Assembly: GCF_947501785.1 (NCBI RefSeq)
Contig: NZ_CANMXB010000001.1
Coordinates: forward strand, 3,785,949-3,849,948
DNA from: an uncultured Litoreibacter sp.
GTDB lineage: Bacteria; Pseudomonadota; Alphaproteobacteria; Rhodobacterales; Rhodobacteraceae
Direction: 5' to 3'
Length of the DNA: 64,000 nt
This document shows, one piece after another, positions 9,180 through 17,780 of the stretch. A program made the position numbers and the translations under genes. The notes under the pieces were generated by a model. The model saw only the letters and a program-made list of their open reading frames with translations, did not search any database and was not told where the DNA came from. Positions within the stretch are counted from its first letter, which is position 1. Each line of letters begins with the position of its first letter.

Positions 9180-10963
9180 CAGTTGATCTCCACCATTGTG
9201 CCGGAAACGGATGTGGACCCCGATGAGGTGAGCGAGGCCGACGCCGACCCGGTCGCGCTAAACTCGGTCTCTGCCGTTAGGCTGACCGTACCGCCATCCA
9301 CGCTGACGCTGGCGTCGCTTTTGATCGACACTCCGGCGTCGCCGTTAATGGATACGTTGCCATCGGCCGAAATGGTCATGTCCTTCGGCGTGGTCAGCGA
9401 TACGCCTTCCTCGGACATCTTCAGGCTGTTTGAGTTGCTGTCGACCACGGTGACGGATTTGTCCTCGTCGCTCATCGTCACAACGTGGCCGCCGGGGGTC
9501 AGAATGGTTAGCACCTTCTTTTCGTCATCGAACCCGATTTTCAGGCCAGACCGGGTCACGATAGATTTCTCGGTGTTCTTCTCGTCTGGGGTGAACGGGG
9601 CGGGGCGGCCGGAACTGTGCAGCGCGCCCAGAATGATCGGGGCATTGGGGTCGGCGTTCAGGAAGCCCAGCACCACCTCGTCGTCGACCTCGGGCAGGAA
9701 GGTGATACCCATGGAGTTTCCGGCATAGGGGCTGGCAATGCGCACCCAAATGCCTTCATTGGGCGAGGATAGCGGCAGTTTGACCTTGATGCGCATTTCA
9801 TTTTTTGGGTCCTCATAAACTTGCAAGACTTTGGCAATCTGCAAGCCGCTGACGCCCGATGTATACGCGGCCGCCGCCGCGGCGCTGGTGTCGCGGTGGG
9901 TGTCGGTAAACCAGCGGCGGTGCAGGCCAAACGTGGCTTCGGTGGTCCAGGTGCCGTCACCCATTTCATGCGTGATGCCGGACACGTAGCCCGACCCATT
10001 GAACCGTTTGCCGATGCCCTTCAGCTCCAGCAGCTTGCCCGGCAAGACCTTGGCGTTGCCCGGGAAGCTGACCCGCCCGCGTATTCGCGATAGACGCGAT
10101 TTCAGCAGCTGCGCATCGGCCCAGTCCTTCAACGAGGCTTCCTCCAGCTCGCGGATGGTTTGAAGCTCAAAATCTGTGACACCCAGCACTTCGGCCAGCT
10201 TCTTGCCGGTCAGGTCCCCTTGGCTGTTCACGCTTGGCTCGCTGGCACTGCTTTCGGTGGCCTTTTGCGATTTGGGGTCCCAGCTGGCGGCTTTCACAGC
10301 GGGCAATTGGGTGACTGCGTCCAGTTCAAGGTTCATTTCTGTCAGGGAATTGCCAAAGGACACCTCATATTCAGCGGATGAGAAGCTGGGTTTTGCGATG
10401 GACACTTTGCCGTTGTCGACCAGCACCACACGGCCATTGGCTTCGGCGCGGGCAAGCAGGAAGTCCCAGTCGCTTGATTGCGATTGCAGGATATGTTCCT
10501 GCTCCCCGCTGATGGAGGCCACATCCGCTTCCAGTCCTGCGCTTTCAAGCACCTTGCTCATGGCCGAGGAGTCGGACATTTCCAGAAAATTCTGGCTCGT
10601 GCGGGCGACGGTCAGCTTGATCGCCTTGTCGCTGCAGCCGACGACCAAGCTGCTTTCGCCTGTGGGTCCCACTTGCAGCGTTTGACGCAGGACGATGCCC
10701 TGAAACACGGTTTCGTTCTTGGCGTGGTAGCCCAGCTTGATCTCGATCTTCTTGCCTGGCGTCAGCGTGTCGGATTCGCTGACCTTGAACGTCTCGGTAG
10801 ACGGGTCACCGTCGGCCACTATGACGCGGGCCGTGGGGATGCGGTTGACCTCTCGTGTCACTTCGATGTTGGACACCAGAACCGTGTCGGGCAGGCGGCT
10901 GCCGTCGATCAGTATTTCGGCGGTGACCAGCTCGGCATTGGGGGCGCGGACGGATTTGGCCAT
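9179..10963 (-). CDS. eCIS spike-hub protein, VgrG/Afp8-like
   Basis: This 594-aa protein combines a gpD/gp27-like hub (residues 1-350; for example VIVADGDPSTETFKVSESDT and a 'VSGITHEMG...TEATFGLHRR' segment), a gp5-type OB fold (about 375-460; LPLSSPNEGIWVRIASPYAG, TFLPEVDDEVVLGFLN) and a C-terminal stretch of short Ser/Thr/Asp-rich strands (480-594) that would form the triple beta-helix spike. That order is the one seen in Afp8. It lies between the LysM adaptor and the PAAR tip with one-base overlaps on both sides. It differs from the T6SS-type VgrG at the right end of the window, and I see no fused toxin domain. Confidence 0.92.
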   Translation of the reverse strand: MAKSVRAPNAELVTAEILIDGSRLPDTVLVSNIEVTREVNRIPTARVIVADGDPSTETFKVSESDTLTPGKKIEIKLGYHAKNETVFQGIVLRQTLQVGPTGESSLVVGCSDKAIKLTVARTSQNFLEMSDSSAMSKVLESAGLEADVASISGEQEHILQSQSSDWDFLLARAEANGRVVLVDNGKVSIAKPSFSSAEYEVSFGNSLTEMNLELDAVTQLPAVKAASWDPKSQKATESSASEPSVNSQGDLTGKKLAEVLGVTDFELQTIRELEEASLKDWADAQLLKSRLSRIRGRVSFPGNAKVLPGKLLELKGIGKRFNGSGYVSGITHEMGDGTWTTEATFGLHRRWFTDTHRDTSAAAAAAYTSGVSGLQIAKVLQVYEDPKNEMRIKVKLPLSSPNEGIWVRIASPYAGNSMGITFLPEVDDEVVLGFLNADPNAPIILGALHSSGRPAPFTPDEKNTEKSIVTRSGLKIGFDDEKKVLTILTPGGHVVTMSDEDKSVTVVDSNSNSLKMSEEGVSLTTPKDMTISADGNVSINGDAGVSIKSDASVSVDGGTVSLTAETEFSATGSASASLTSSGSTSVSGTMVEIN

Positions 10964-11613
10964 CAGCTGTCCACCGGCGGAAAGTTCAGTTCTTGCCCGA
11001 CGCTCAGATGCATAAGATCGTTGAGGTCATTCTCGCGGGCGACCTGCGGGTACAGCGTGTCGTCGTCGTAAACTTGGTAGCACATCAGCGGCAGCGTCCG
11101 GTCAGAGCTGGTCACGCGCGCATGGGTCAGGTCGGCGGATTGTTTGCCGGACCGCCGCGCCAGATCGGCCGGGGTCTGGTGCTGGCGGAAGTTCAACGCC
11201 AGCTTGGCCCGCAGTGGCAGGCCTGCGGGGCTGAACAGCAGGTAGGACACGTCCATCGACTTCAGCATGCAGTCGAAGGCCAACTTGCCCCAGATCAGCT
11301 TCAAATAGTTGGGGCTGTGGACCTTGCCGACGAACGCGTAGGCGGTTTTGCGGAATTTGGCGATTTCGTCCTCGATGGAGGTCACGCCGGGCACCACGCC
11401 CGTGGCGTCGATGATCAGGTCGAATTTGACGTATTCGGGCTTGTGGGTTTTGAACTTTGCCAAGGCTCCTGCCGCGTCGATGCCCCGGTCAATGGTGTAT
11501 TCGGTGGTGTGACCATGCTCGTAGTTCTCAGGGTTGATCTGAACTTGGTACTGGCCCGTCTTGGACCGCAGCTCGTCATCCGAGAATGAAATGATCTTGA
11601 ATTTGCTCAGCAT
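10963..11613 (-). CDS. LysM-containing hub adaptor (Afp7-like)
   Basis: This 216-aa protein has an N-terminal tube-like domain (INPENYEHGHTTEYTIDRGI near residue 27; FDLIIDATGVVPG near 64) and a C-terminal LysM-type segment (SSDRTLPLMCYQVYDDDTLY, VARENDLNDLMHLSVGQELN). This is the arrangement of Afp7 and of phage T4 gp53-like adaptors, which connect the inner tube to the spike hub. The stop overlaps the spike-gene start by one base. It is cytoplasmic and has no signal peptide; the LysM fold serves assembly here rather than cell-wall binding. Confidence 0.88.
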   Translation of the reverse strand: MLSKFKIISFSDDELRSKTGQYQVQINPENYEHGHTTEYTIDRGIDAAGALAKFKTHKPEYVKFDLIIDATGVVPGVTSIEDEIAKFRKTAYAFVGKVHSPNYLKLIWGKLAFDCMLKSMDVSYLLFSPAGLPLRAKLALNFRQHQTPADLARRSGKQSADLTHARVTSSDRTLPLMCYQVYDDDTLYPQVARENDLNDLMHLSVGQELNFPPVDS

Positions 11614-11628
11614 GTCAGATGGGCCCCA

Positions 11629-11793
11629 TCATCGATCGGTGAGGCGGCGAAGGGCGGCGTCGATGCGTCTGTCCACAGCCGCCAGGAGGTCTGCCTTGCG
11701 TTCCTCATCGTCCAGACTGTGGTCGTCGCGGGTCGGGGTAGGGTCCTCGGTGACGCGGGCGCGCAGCACCAATTCGCGGATTTCTACAGGCAT
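11629..11793 (-). CDS. Small DUF5908-type eCIS protein
   Basis: This is a 54-aa gene read directly from the minus strand. It begins MPVEIRELVLRARV and ends with a charged helix (DRRIDAALRRLTDR). The start MPxEIRELVIxxxV is the hallmark of the small DUF5908 proteins found between tube and hub genes in eCIS and R-type tail loci; their function is not established as far as I know. A strong ribosome binding site (GAGGAGGT) lies seven bases before the ATG. It sits between the second tube gene and the LysM adaptor, and is short enough to be missed by ordinary gene calling. Confidence 0.8.
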   Translation of the reverse strand: MPVEIRELVLRARVTEDPTPTRDDHSLDDEERKADLLAAVDRRIDAALRRLTDR

Positions 11794-11815
11794 GTGTTAC
11801 CTCCTCATCGGTGCG

Positions 11816-12304
11816 TTAAGGCTTCAGGAGCCCGGTTTTGGGTTTGGTGCGCATCAGTTTTCGCGTAACGGCTGCATAGGCCAATTCCATCGTCTCGATT
11901 GCCAGGTCGTTTCCGTTGGCCTTGAATTCTGCGACCTGCCATTTCACCGGCCATGCGCGGTCAAGTGACCACGCCAACATCGGCTTTTGGGTCTGATCCA
12001 GCAGCGACACGACCACGGTCTGCGGCTTGATCGGTTTAGCCAACCCACCTTCCAGGGTTTCCTTGCACCATTTGAAGAGCGGCGAGGTGGCCACCATCTG
12101 GCCGCGCTTGAGCACGATATTGGTGTTTTTGACGCGGCCCGGCAGTTTGTGGACAAAGCGGTTTTCGCCGCCTTCGATCACCTCGTTCAGCTCTACCTCC
12201 GCATTCAGGCCGCTGACCTCGGAGAAGCCTGCGTCTATTCCTGTGGAGGTTCCGGCAATGGACACCGCGAAGGAAAACGCGACCGGCGGGTAGTAGTCTG
12301 CCAT
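11816..12304 (-). CDS. eCIS inner tube protein (second paralogue, Afp5-like)
   Basis: This 162-aa protein has the tube-protein pattern: PPVAFSFAVSI at the start, GFSEVSGLNAEVELNEVIEG at about residues 27-46, then KLPGRVKNTNIVLKRG and a 'W..AWPVKWQVAEFKANGNDL' end. The 'F.EVSGL..E.....YREG' and 'LPG..K..N..LKRG' motifs define the phage-tail/eCIS tube family. With the upstream paralogue at 12315-12770 it gives two tube genes. By analogy to Afp1/Afp5, the copy nearest the hub genes may form the tube base. Confidence 0.9.
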   Translation of the reverse strand: MADYYPPVAFSFAVSIAGTSTGIDAGFSEVSGLNAEVELNEVIEGGENRFVHKLPGRVKNTNIVLKRGQMVATSPLFKWCKETLEGGLAKPIKPQTVVVSLLDQTQKPMLAWSLDRAWPVKWQVAEFKANGNDLAIETMELAYAAVTRKLMRTKPKTGLLKP

Positions 12305-12314
12305 CCCTCAATGC

Positions 12315-12770
12315 TCACTTGTTGGTGACGGTCAGGCCTTCGTGCGCCATCTCAAGCGTTTCCACGGCGACCTCGTTGCCTTCGGATTTCAGATCGGTGC
12401 CAGTGATCTTGGTGGGCCACGCGTTTGCCAGCTTCCAGGTCATGGTCGGCTTGCCGCTTTCATCCAGCAGCTTGATGGTCACCGTTTCGCGTTTGATGGT
12501 GTTCATCTTGATCTTGGAATACCAGTCGAAGAACTTGTTGTCCTTGACGAAGATGCCCTTCTTCAGAACCACGTTGGTCACCTTGGCGATGCCCGGCATC
12601 TTGATGGTGCTGAAGTTTTTCGAGTTGCCCGCGCGGTACTCGATTACTTGGGTTTCGGTGTCCAATCCGCTGACTTCTTGGAAGGGCAGGTCGGTGCCCA
12701 CCCCGGAAATGTCCACACTGAAGTAGAACTTTGGCAGTGGCCAAACCGCATTTTCTTTTTCACCCGCCAT
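12315..12770 (-). CDS. eCIS inner tube protein (major, Afp1-like)
   Basis: This 151-aa protein shares the family motifs FQEVSGLDTETQVIEYRAG (about 30-48), KMPGIAKVTNVVLKKGIF and a C-terminal WKLANAWPTKITGTDLKSEG with its downstream paralogue. It is therefore a tube (Hcp/gp19-like) protein stacking as hexamers inside the sheath. It follows the sheath gene by 27 bases, the standard order. Similarity between the two tube proteins is clear in motifs but low overall, which suggests different positions in the particle. Confidence 0.9.
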   Translation of the reverse strand: MAGEKENAVWPLPKFYFSVDISGVGTDLPFQEVSGLDTETQVIEYRAGNSKNFSTIKMPGIAKVTNVVLKKGIFVKDNKFFDWYSKIKMNTIKRETVTIKLLDESGKPTMTWKLANAWPTKITGTDLKSEGNEVAVETLEMAHEGLTVTNK

Positions 12771-12797
12771 GGGTCAATCTCCTTGTTTGGTCCTGCA

Positions 12798-14279
12798 TCA
12801 CGAGGTCTGCATCTTTTGCTGGAAGGTCAGAATGATGAATTCGGCCGGATGGGTGACCGCGACCTTCACCGTGACGCGCATATAGCCGTCCAGAATGTCG
12901 TTGCCGGTCATGGTAGACCCCAATCCCACGCTGACCTGAAACGCCTCTGGCGGGGTGGCACCTGCAAGCGCGCCCGCTTTCCATTGGTTGGTCAGGAAGT
13001 TTTCGATCATCGCCTCCACGGTGGTCCACGTAGAGGCATCGTTGGCGGCGAAGACATAAGGCTCGCACGCGGCTTTCACCGATTGCTCCAGCATGATCAA
13101 AGTCCGCCGCACCGAGATGTAGCGCCAGTCCTGGCTGTTGCCGTCCAATGTGCGCGCGCCCCACACCAGAACGCCGCGCCCCAGGAAAGTACGGATGGCG
13201 TTCACCGCCAGCCCGTCCAACGGGACGTTGAGATCTTGTTGTTGCTCTGAGTCAATCGAAACCGCGGGGGAAACCACGTCCACCATCGACACGTTTGCCG
13301 GAGCCTTCCACACGCCCACGCTGTTGTCGGTCGCCGTGTAGATTCCCGCCATGGCGGCGCTGGGCGGCATCAGATTTACGGCCTCAAGCGTCTGCGTCAT
13401 CGTGTGCTTGTACACTTGGCTCGCGCTCATCATCGCTTGGTGGGTCTTGGTCACAACAGAGGCGTCGGTGCCTTTCTCGACGATGGTGATCATCTTGGTC
13501 ATCGCGTCGGGGATCGCGGATTTCGGTTGGCCCGTCGCCTGATCTGCCGCGGCCTGCGCTTCGGCCGTCATCTCGGTGGCCAGGGATTTGCGGGCCTTGC
13601 TGTCGAGCGTGGTGTAGTCGACGGCTGAGGGCTCAAGGATGGACGTGTTGACCCATGGGTAATACGCCATGCCGTAATTCAGGTCATTCGTACCAATGGT
13701 GTTGCGGAAGTCGGCAATTGGGTCGTCGCCACCCGGCACGGCGGCTTTGTTGCCGTTGAAAATGTCGATGATGGCAACCCGGCTTTTCAGCTTTCCGCAC
13801 TGGGCAAGCGCGGCTTGTGGCACCTTGATGTAGTCGTCTTTGGACCCAAGCAATACCGCGTCGGGGGCCAGGATCATCGTCGGTTCCTGCTCGGTTTCCA
13901 GCGTCGCAATGCCGGTCTTGAAATCGTCGGCGGACATGGTTGCCGAATAGTCCCCGATGGAGACGATGTAGCAGGGTCCGCCGCCATTATCGTAGAAAAA
14001 CTGCATCGACATGTGCATCAGGAAGCGGTTGTCGGCGACTAGCTTGTTGGGGTCTGTCTTGTCCTGGGTGACGCTCAAGGGTGGGGGGCCACCAAACAAG
14101 ATTTCATATTCCGCCATCGACGTGACGCGGATGGGTTTGCCTGAAAGGTCAATCTTCCCGTTCTTGGCAATCTTGGTGTAGCCGACAAAGGCCGGAACGG
14201 CGGTTTCGACCTCAACGACTGAGTTCGGGAATGCGTTCTTTTCCTCGACGTAGACGCCTGGGGTTTTGATCTGGTTCAT
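12798..14279 (-). CDS. Contractile sheath protein (Afp2/3/4-like)
   Basis: This 493-aa protein starts MNQIKTPGVYVEEKNAFPNS, the classic tail-sheath N-terminus (TPGVYVEE). It contains VPAFVGYTKIA, a middle ATDNSVGVWKAPANVSM segment, and the conserved C-terminal domain: NAIRTFLGRGVLVWGART, DWRYISVRRTLIMLEQSV, and FIILTFQQKM at the end. It forms the contractile outer cylinder. Only one sheath gene is present, whereas Afp and PVC encode three, so this system is simpler and closer to phage tails in that respect. Confidence 0.95.
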   Translation of the reverse strand: MNQIKTPGVYVEEKNAFPNSVVEVETAVPAFVGYTKIAKNGKIDLSGKPIRVTSMAEYEILFGGPPPLSVTQDKTDPNKLVADNRFLMHMSMQFFYDNGGGPCYIVSIGDYSATMSADDFKTGIATLETEQEPTMILAPDAVLLGSKDDYIKVPQAALAQCGKLKSRVAIIDIFNGNKAAVPGGDDPIADFRNTIGTNDLNYGMAYYPWVNTSILEPSAVDYTTLDSKARKSLATEMTAEAQAAADQATGQPKSAIPDAMTKMITIVEKGTDASVVTKTHQAMMSASQVYKHTMTQTLEAVNLMPPSAAMAGIYTATDNSVGVWKAPANVSMVDVVSPAVSIDSEQQQDLNVPLDGLAVNAIRTFLGRGVLVWGARTLDGNSQDWRYISVRRTLIMLEQSVKAACEPYVFAANDASTWTTVEAMIENFLTNQWKAGALAGATPPEAFQVSVGLGSTMTGNDILDGYMRVTVKVAVTHPAEFIILTFQQKMQTS

Positions 14280-14314
14280 TTAGGTCTCCCGAAGTGGGCC
14301 GGCGGCGGGCCGGC

Positions 14315-15025
14315 TTAGCTGTCGTCTGATGTGTTGGCGGCGCAGGCGGCCTTGGCTTCGATGTCTGCAAGGGTTTTTTGGTAAACGGCATAGGCATTGG
14401 CCAGGGCCAGTTTGGCCTGCTCCTGTTCAAGCGCCAATTCGGCCTGGGCGTTCTGCTTTGTCGTGGAATGGGTTGCTTCTGCGGCGGCTTCATTGGCCGT
14501 TGCGGTCACTTCTGCCGCGTCCGCTGTGGCCACGGCGGCGACGGCGTTGGTATGCGCAGTGGTCGCGGCGGTGGTGGTTGCGGCCTTGATCGTCAGGTCG
14601 CTTTGGGCCCGGGTCAGGGCGTTGTTGGCCTCCGTCACATTGGTCTGTGCTTTTTGCACGGCTGATTTGGCGGTATCGGATTCCTTGGTGGCCTCTTTCA
14701 GCGCGGTGACGCTGTTGCCAAGGTCGGTATTCGCGGTCGCGACGGCTTGGGCGGCTTCCTTGGTGGCGGGCTGCAGCGCCTTCAGCGTGGCGTCTGATGC
14801 GGCGATGGTTTCGTTGTATTTGTTTTGCGCGGAGACGTCGGCCTGATCTTTGGTGCTTTGGGCCTGAACCCAAATCAGCAAGGCGGCGGCGCGGTCAGCG
14901 GCGGCCTGTTCCTCCGCCGCTTTTTTGGCGGCTGCGGCTGCGGCTTTCTTGGCGTCCTTGACAGGGTCCTTCTTGGTTTTGTCGGTGGTGGGTTGTTTGC
15001 CCGATGATGCTGGGGGCTGAGCCAT
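14315..15025 (-). CDS. Ala-rich coiled-coil protein heading the eCIS operon
   Basis: I do not recognise this 236-aa protein. It is about a third alanine, with a Lys/Asp-rich start (residues 1-35), then an almost unbroken predicted helix (40-225) with Ala, Thr, Lys, Glu and Gln in near-heptad spacing. It has no Gly or Pro breaks except near the start, one Trp (about residue 52), and a single Cys near the end. It has no signal peptide. It is the first gene of the operon, 35 bases before the sheath gene. A long rod could serve as a fibre, chaperone or assembly scaffold; the low complexity makes distant matches unreliable. Confidence 0.65.
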   Translation of the reverse strand: MAQPPASSGKQPTTDKTKKDPVKDAKKAAAAAAKKAAEEQAAADRAAALLIWVQAQSTKDQADVSAQNKYNETIAASDATLKALQPATKEAAQAVATANTDLGNSVTALKEATKESDTAKSAVQKAQTNVTEANNALTRAQSDLTIKAATTTAATTAHTNAVAAVATADAAEVTATANEAAAEATHSTTKQNAQAELALEQEQAKLALANAYAVYQKTLADIEAKAACAANTSDDS

Positions 15026-15580
15026 GCGAAAGCCTTTCTCAATTCAAAACTTTGGCCGCCGTTGCAGGCAGGCGATAAAAAAATTTCCCGCGAAACGCCG
15101 GGACAAATGAGGGGCGCGCGAACGCCCCTGGGCCTGTCCGCAGGCCGCGAAAGGTAATAAAAAACAATCGACTACTGGAAGCAGACGCTGGCACAAACGA
15201 ACTCAAATTGCGAGATAGAAAGACTTGATCCAGTCGCGCGGTGCCGTTGAATTTGGAGGAGAACGCTGATTTGTCCCCAGCGGTTTACCTTACGTAAGCT
15301 ATTGGTGGATAGGCCCAAAATTTTTTCTATCCACAGGTACCAAAGCACCCCAGATGGGCGGTTAATTTTTGTCCCCAATGCGGTGTCATTTACGTTGTTT
15401 TGGCCAAATTTTGGGGGCGCTATCTGCCTGTTGTCCCCCGTTCCTTGCGTCTGCCGCCTTCTGTGATTCGCTCGCCTTCCGACCGGTGTTGGACATGGCT
15501 ATGGCGAAGCATCCGCGGCGCGCTCTCTTGCGCAACGGGGCGCGAGCTTGGATAACGAGCTGCGCAACAAAGGACAAATC
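15026..15580. promoter_or_regulatory. Divergent regulatory region between eCIS operon and pxpA
   Basis: This is a 555-bp stretch without a credible gene between the first eCIS gene (leftward) and pxpA (rightward). It holds two adjacent hairpins (GGGGCG/CGCCCC at 15111-15128 and GGCCTG/CAGGCC at about 15131-15146), a perfect 10-bp palindrome CTTACGTAAG at 15289-15298, and an 8-bp inverted repeat GTGGATAG/CTATCCAC at 15305-15312 and 15327-15334. The word TGTCCCC or its complement recurs near 15100, 15272 and 15370. These could be operators or leader structures of the eCIS operon; no clear -35/-10 pair stands out. Confidence 0.45.
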
Positions 15581-16363
15581 ATGGTGCGGCGGATTGATCT
15601 CAATTCTGACTTGGGCGAGGGGTTCGGGCCCTGGCAAATGGGCGAGGACGAAACGATGTTGGGGCTGGTGACATCGGCCAATGTCGCGTGCGGCGGACAT
15701 GCCAGCGACCCCGAAACCATGTTCCAGACTCTGCAGTTGGCGTCGCAAAACGGCGTCGTCGTGGGGGCTCATCCGGGTTACGCCGACCGTGAAGGGTTTG
15801 GCCGTCGGGTCATCCCGATGCGCCCTGATGAAATAGGCCGGATGTGCGCCGCCCAAATCGGGGCGCTTCAGGGCATCGCCGCGCAAGTCGGGGTGAAAGT
15901 GGCCTATGTCAAACCCCACGGGGCGCTGGGCAATCTGGCCGCACGGGACCGCGATGTGGCCGACGCGATTGTGGCCGCCACGCGCCAAATCAGTCTTGAG
16001 CTGGCGGTGCTGGCGATCTCGGGGGCGCAACTGGAACAGGCGGCTCGCGCTGCAGGCCAACCCGTCTATTCAGAGATTTTCGCGGATCGGGGCTATCTCA
16101 GCAACGGCCAGTTGGTCCCGCGGGGGCAGGACGGGGCGATGATCCACGACGCGGATGAAGCCGCCGACCGCCTCATCGGGTATCTGCAATCCGGGCTGAT
16201 GCCGGTGATCGACGGTGCGCCTATTGCGTTGGAGGCGCATTCTATTTGTGTGCATGGTGACAGCGAGGGTGCTGTCTCGATGACCCGCACAATCCGTGAA
16301 AAGATCACGGCCGCCGGGGTCGAACTCGCACCTTTTCTGCCGGATGCGAGGGCTCCTCTGTAA
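15581..16363 (+). CDS. pxpA: 5-oxoprolinase subunit A (LamB/YcsF family)
   Basis: This 260-aa protein begins MVRRIDLNSDLGEGFGPWQM, the diagnostic LamB/YcsF start, and carries VACGGHASDP, VGAHPGYADREGFGRR, KPHGALGN and SICVHGDSEGAV blocks. In bacteria PxpA acts with PxpB and PxpC in ATP-dependent cleavage of 5-oxoproline to glutamate; the partners are not in this window. The ATG at 15581 is preferred over an upstream frame because AAGGACAAATC precedes it with good spacing and homology starts there. It is cytoplasmic. Confidence 0.9.
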   Translation: MVRRIDLNSDLGEGFGPWQMGEDETMLGLVTSANVACGGHASDPETMFQTLQLASQNGVVVGAHPGYADREGFGRRVIPMRPDEIGRMCAAQIGALQGIAAQVGVKVAYVKPHGALGNLAARDRDVADAIVAATRQISLELAVLAISGAQLEQAARAAGQPVYSEIFADRGYLSNGQLVPRGQDGAMIHDADEAADRLIGYLQSGLMPVIDGAPIALEAHSICVHGDSEGAVSMTRTIREKITAAGVELAPFLPDARAPL

Positions 16364-16594
16364 CCCAGACAACCCATGACGCGGATGAAGACGCCTCTAC
16401 AACTGAATATGGGCCTTCTTTGACGAACATATGGATCGCCTCTTCAACTCGTGCAAAGCGGTGTCGCTGGACCTAGACCTGGACCTATACCTGGGCAATG
16501 ACAAGCGGGGCATTCTGGACGCGCAGACCCAAACCGCAAAGGCCAGCGGCAAGGTCGCAGACGACACCGGCGCGTCACTCTGACGACCGGCGAC

Positions 16595-17491
16595 CTAAAG
16601 TTCCACAAGCGCGCCGCGGCTTTGAATCACCTTGCCAGCCAGGCTGCAGGCGGCTTCAACATGAGGGGCAATGTCAGCGCTGGGGTCAAATCCAGCAAGA
16701 ATGCCCGCATTGAAGCTGTCACCAGCCGCGGTTGTGTCGACAATCCGGGTCACCGGGGCGGGGGTGAATGTGCCTTGTGCGCCGCGGTGCAGATGCAAGA
16801 TTGGCCCATCGCCGTTCTTGACAATAACGGTTGCGGCCCCGGCGCCCGCGTATCGGTCCAGCGTGGCGGCGGGATCGGCGTCGCCAAAGAATGTGGCCTC
16901 GTCATCATGCGAGGGTAGGGCGATGTCGCTGACCGCTGCGGCCTCCATGATCGCCCGGCACATCGTGTCATTGTCGGGCCAAAGGCGCGGGCGTAGGTTC
17001 GGGTCAAACGCGACCACGGTGCCCTGATCGCGGATGTCGCGCATCGTTTGCAGCAAGGTCTCGCGGCCAGCTTCATCCAGGATACCAAGCGTAATGCCGG
17101 AGAAATACACGATCCCGGCCCCCGCGCAGGCGGCGTGCAGTGCGGAGGCATCTGTCGCCAACTGCCGCGCGGCTGATTGTCCGCGCCAGTAAGAAAAGCT
17201 GCGTTCCCCGTCCTGCAGGCTGATCATGTACAAACCGACCGTTCTATCTTGGTCGCGCAGCACATGGTCAATGCCGATGTTCTTTTCCGCCAGAAATGCG
17301 ACCATCGCATCCGAAATCGCGTCAGCCCCGACGCGGGTGACGTAGTCGACCGCCCGCTCGGGCTGCATTTGTTTCAGGTACCAAGCCGTGTTCAGCGTGT
17401 CTCCGGCAAAGGCTTGTTGAAACAGCCCGGCCTGGGGTGCGGGGGCCAGCTCAACCATGGCCTCCCCGATAGAAACGATCCGTGTGTTCAT
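16595..17491 (-). CDS. PfkB-family sugar kinase, probably 2-keto-3-deoxygluconate kinase
   Basis: This 298-aa protein opens with SIGEAMVELAP and contains GDTLNTAWYL, a FDPNLRPRLW segment and the PfkB signature DTTAAGDSFNAGILAGF, with the catalytic Asp in the last block. The combination FDPNLRPRLWP and the overall length are typical of KdgK, which phosphorylates 2-keto-3-deoxygluconate in the Entner-Doudoroff branch. No sugar-acid pathway genes adjoin it, so other ketose kinases of the family remain possible. The region downstream to pxpA (16364-16594) holds only a 50-codon open frame of doubtful value. Confidence 0.8.
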   Translation of the reverse strand: MNTRIVSIGEAMVELAPAPQAGLFQQAFAGDTLNTAWYLKQMQPERAVDYVTRVGADAISDAMVAFLAEKNIGIDHVLRDQDRTVGLYMISLQDGERSFSYWRGQSAARQLATDASALHAACAGAGIVYFSGITLGILDEAGRETLLQTMRDIRDQGTVVAFDPNLRPRLWPDNDTMCRAIMEAAAVSDIALPSHDDEATFFGDADPAATLDRYAGAGAATVIVKNGDGPILHLHRGAQGTFTPAPVTRIVDTTAAGDSFNAGILAGFDPSADIAPHVEAACSLAGKVIQSRGALVEL

Positions 17492-17780
17492 GTGACCTCC
17501 AACGCCGCCAGCTCATAAACCACATGGCTGTGGATGACCATGATTGACCAAGCTGACATACAAGCTCGTCGACGAAAAAGTAACCTCTGTTTTGCGTCCG
17601 AAATCTGCTGTCCAAAACCATCTGAACCAAACAGCACAGCCACGCCTTCGGCGTGCCGCCTGAGCCAAGCGCGCAAGGTACGATCTCATCCTGATGGGAC
17701 GTTGCCCATGAAGCCCAGCGCACCTGGATGACTGCCAAGGGGAACAGGCATTGGCGCGTCACGGCTCAATACGAAACCCG

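Noticed and set aside
16431..16583. 50-codon frame between pxpA and the sugar kinase (contains LDLDLDLYLGND)
   Set aside because: No ribosome binding site and no family; the short repeat explains the Leu/Asp run. It may be a remnant.
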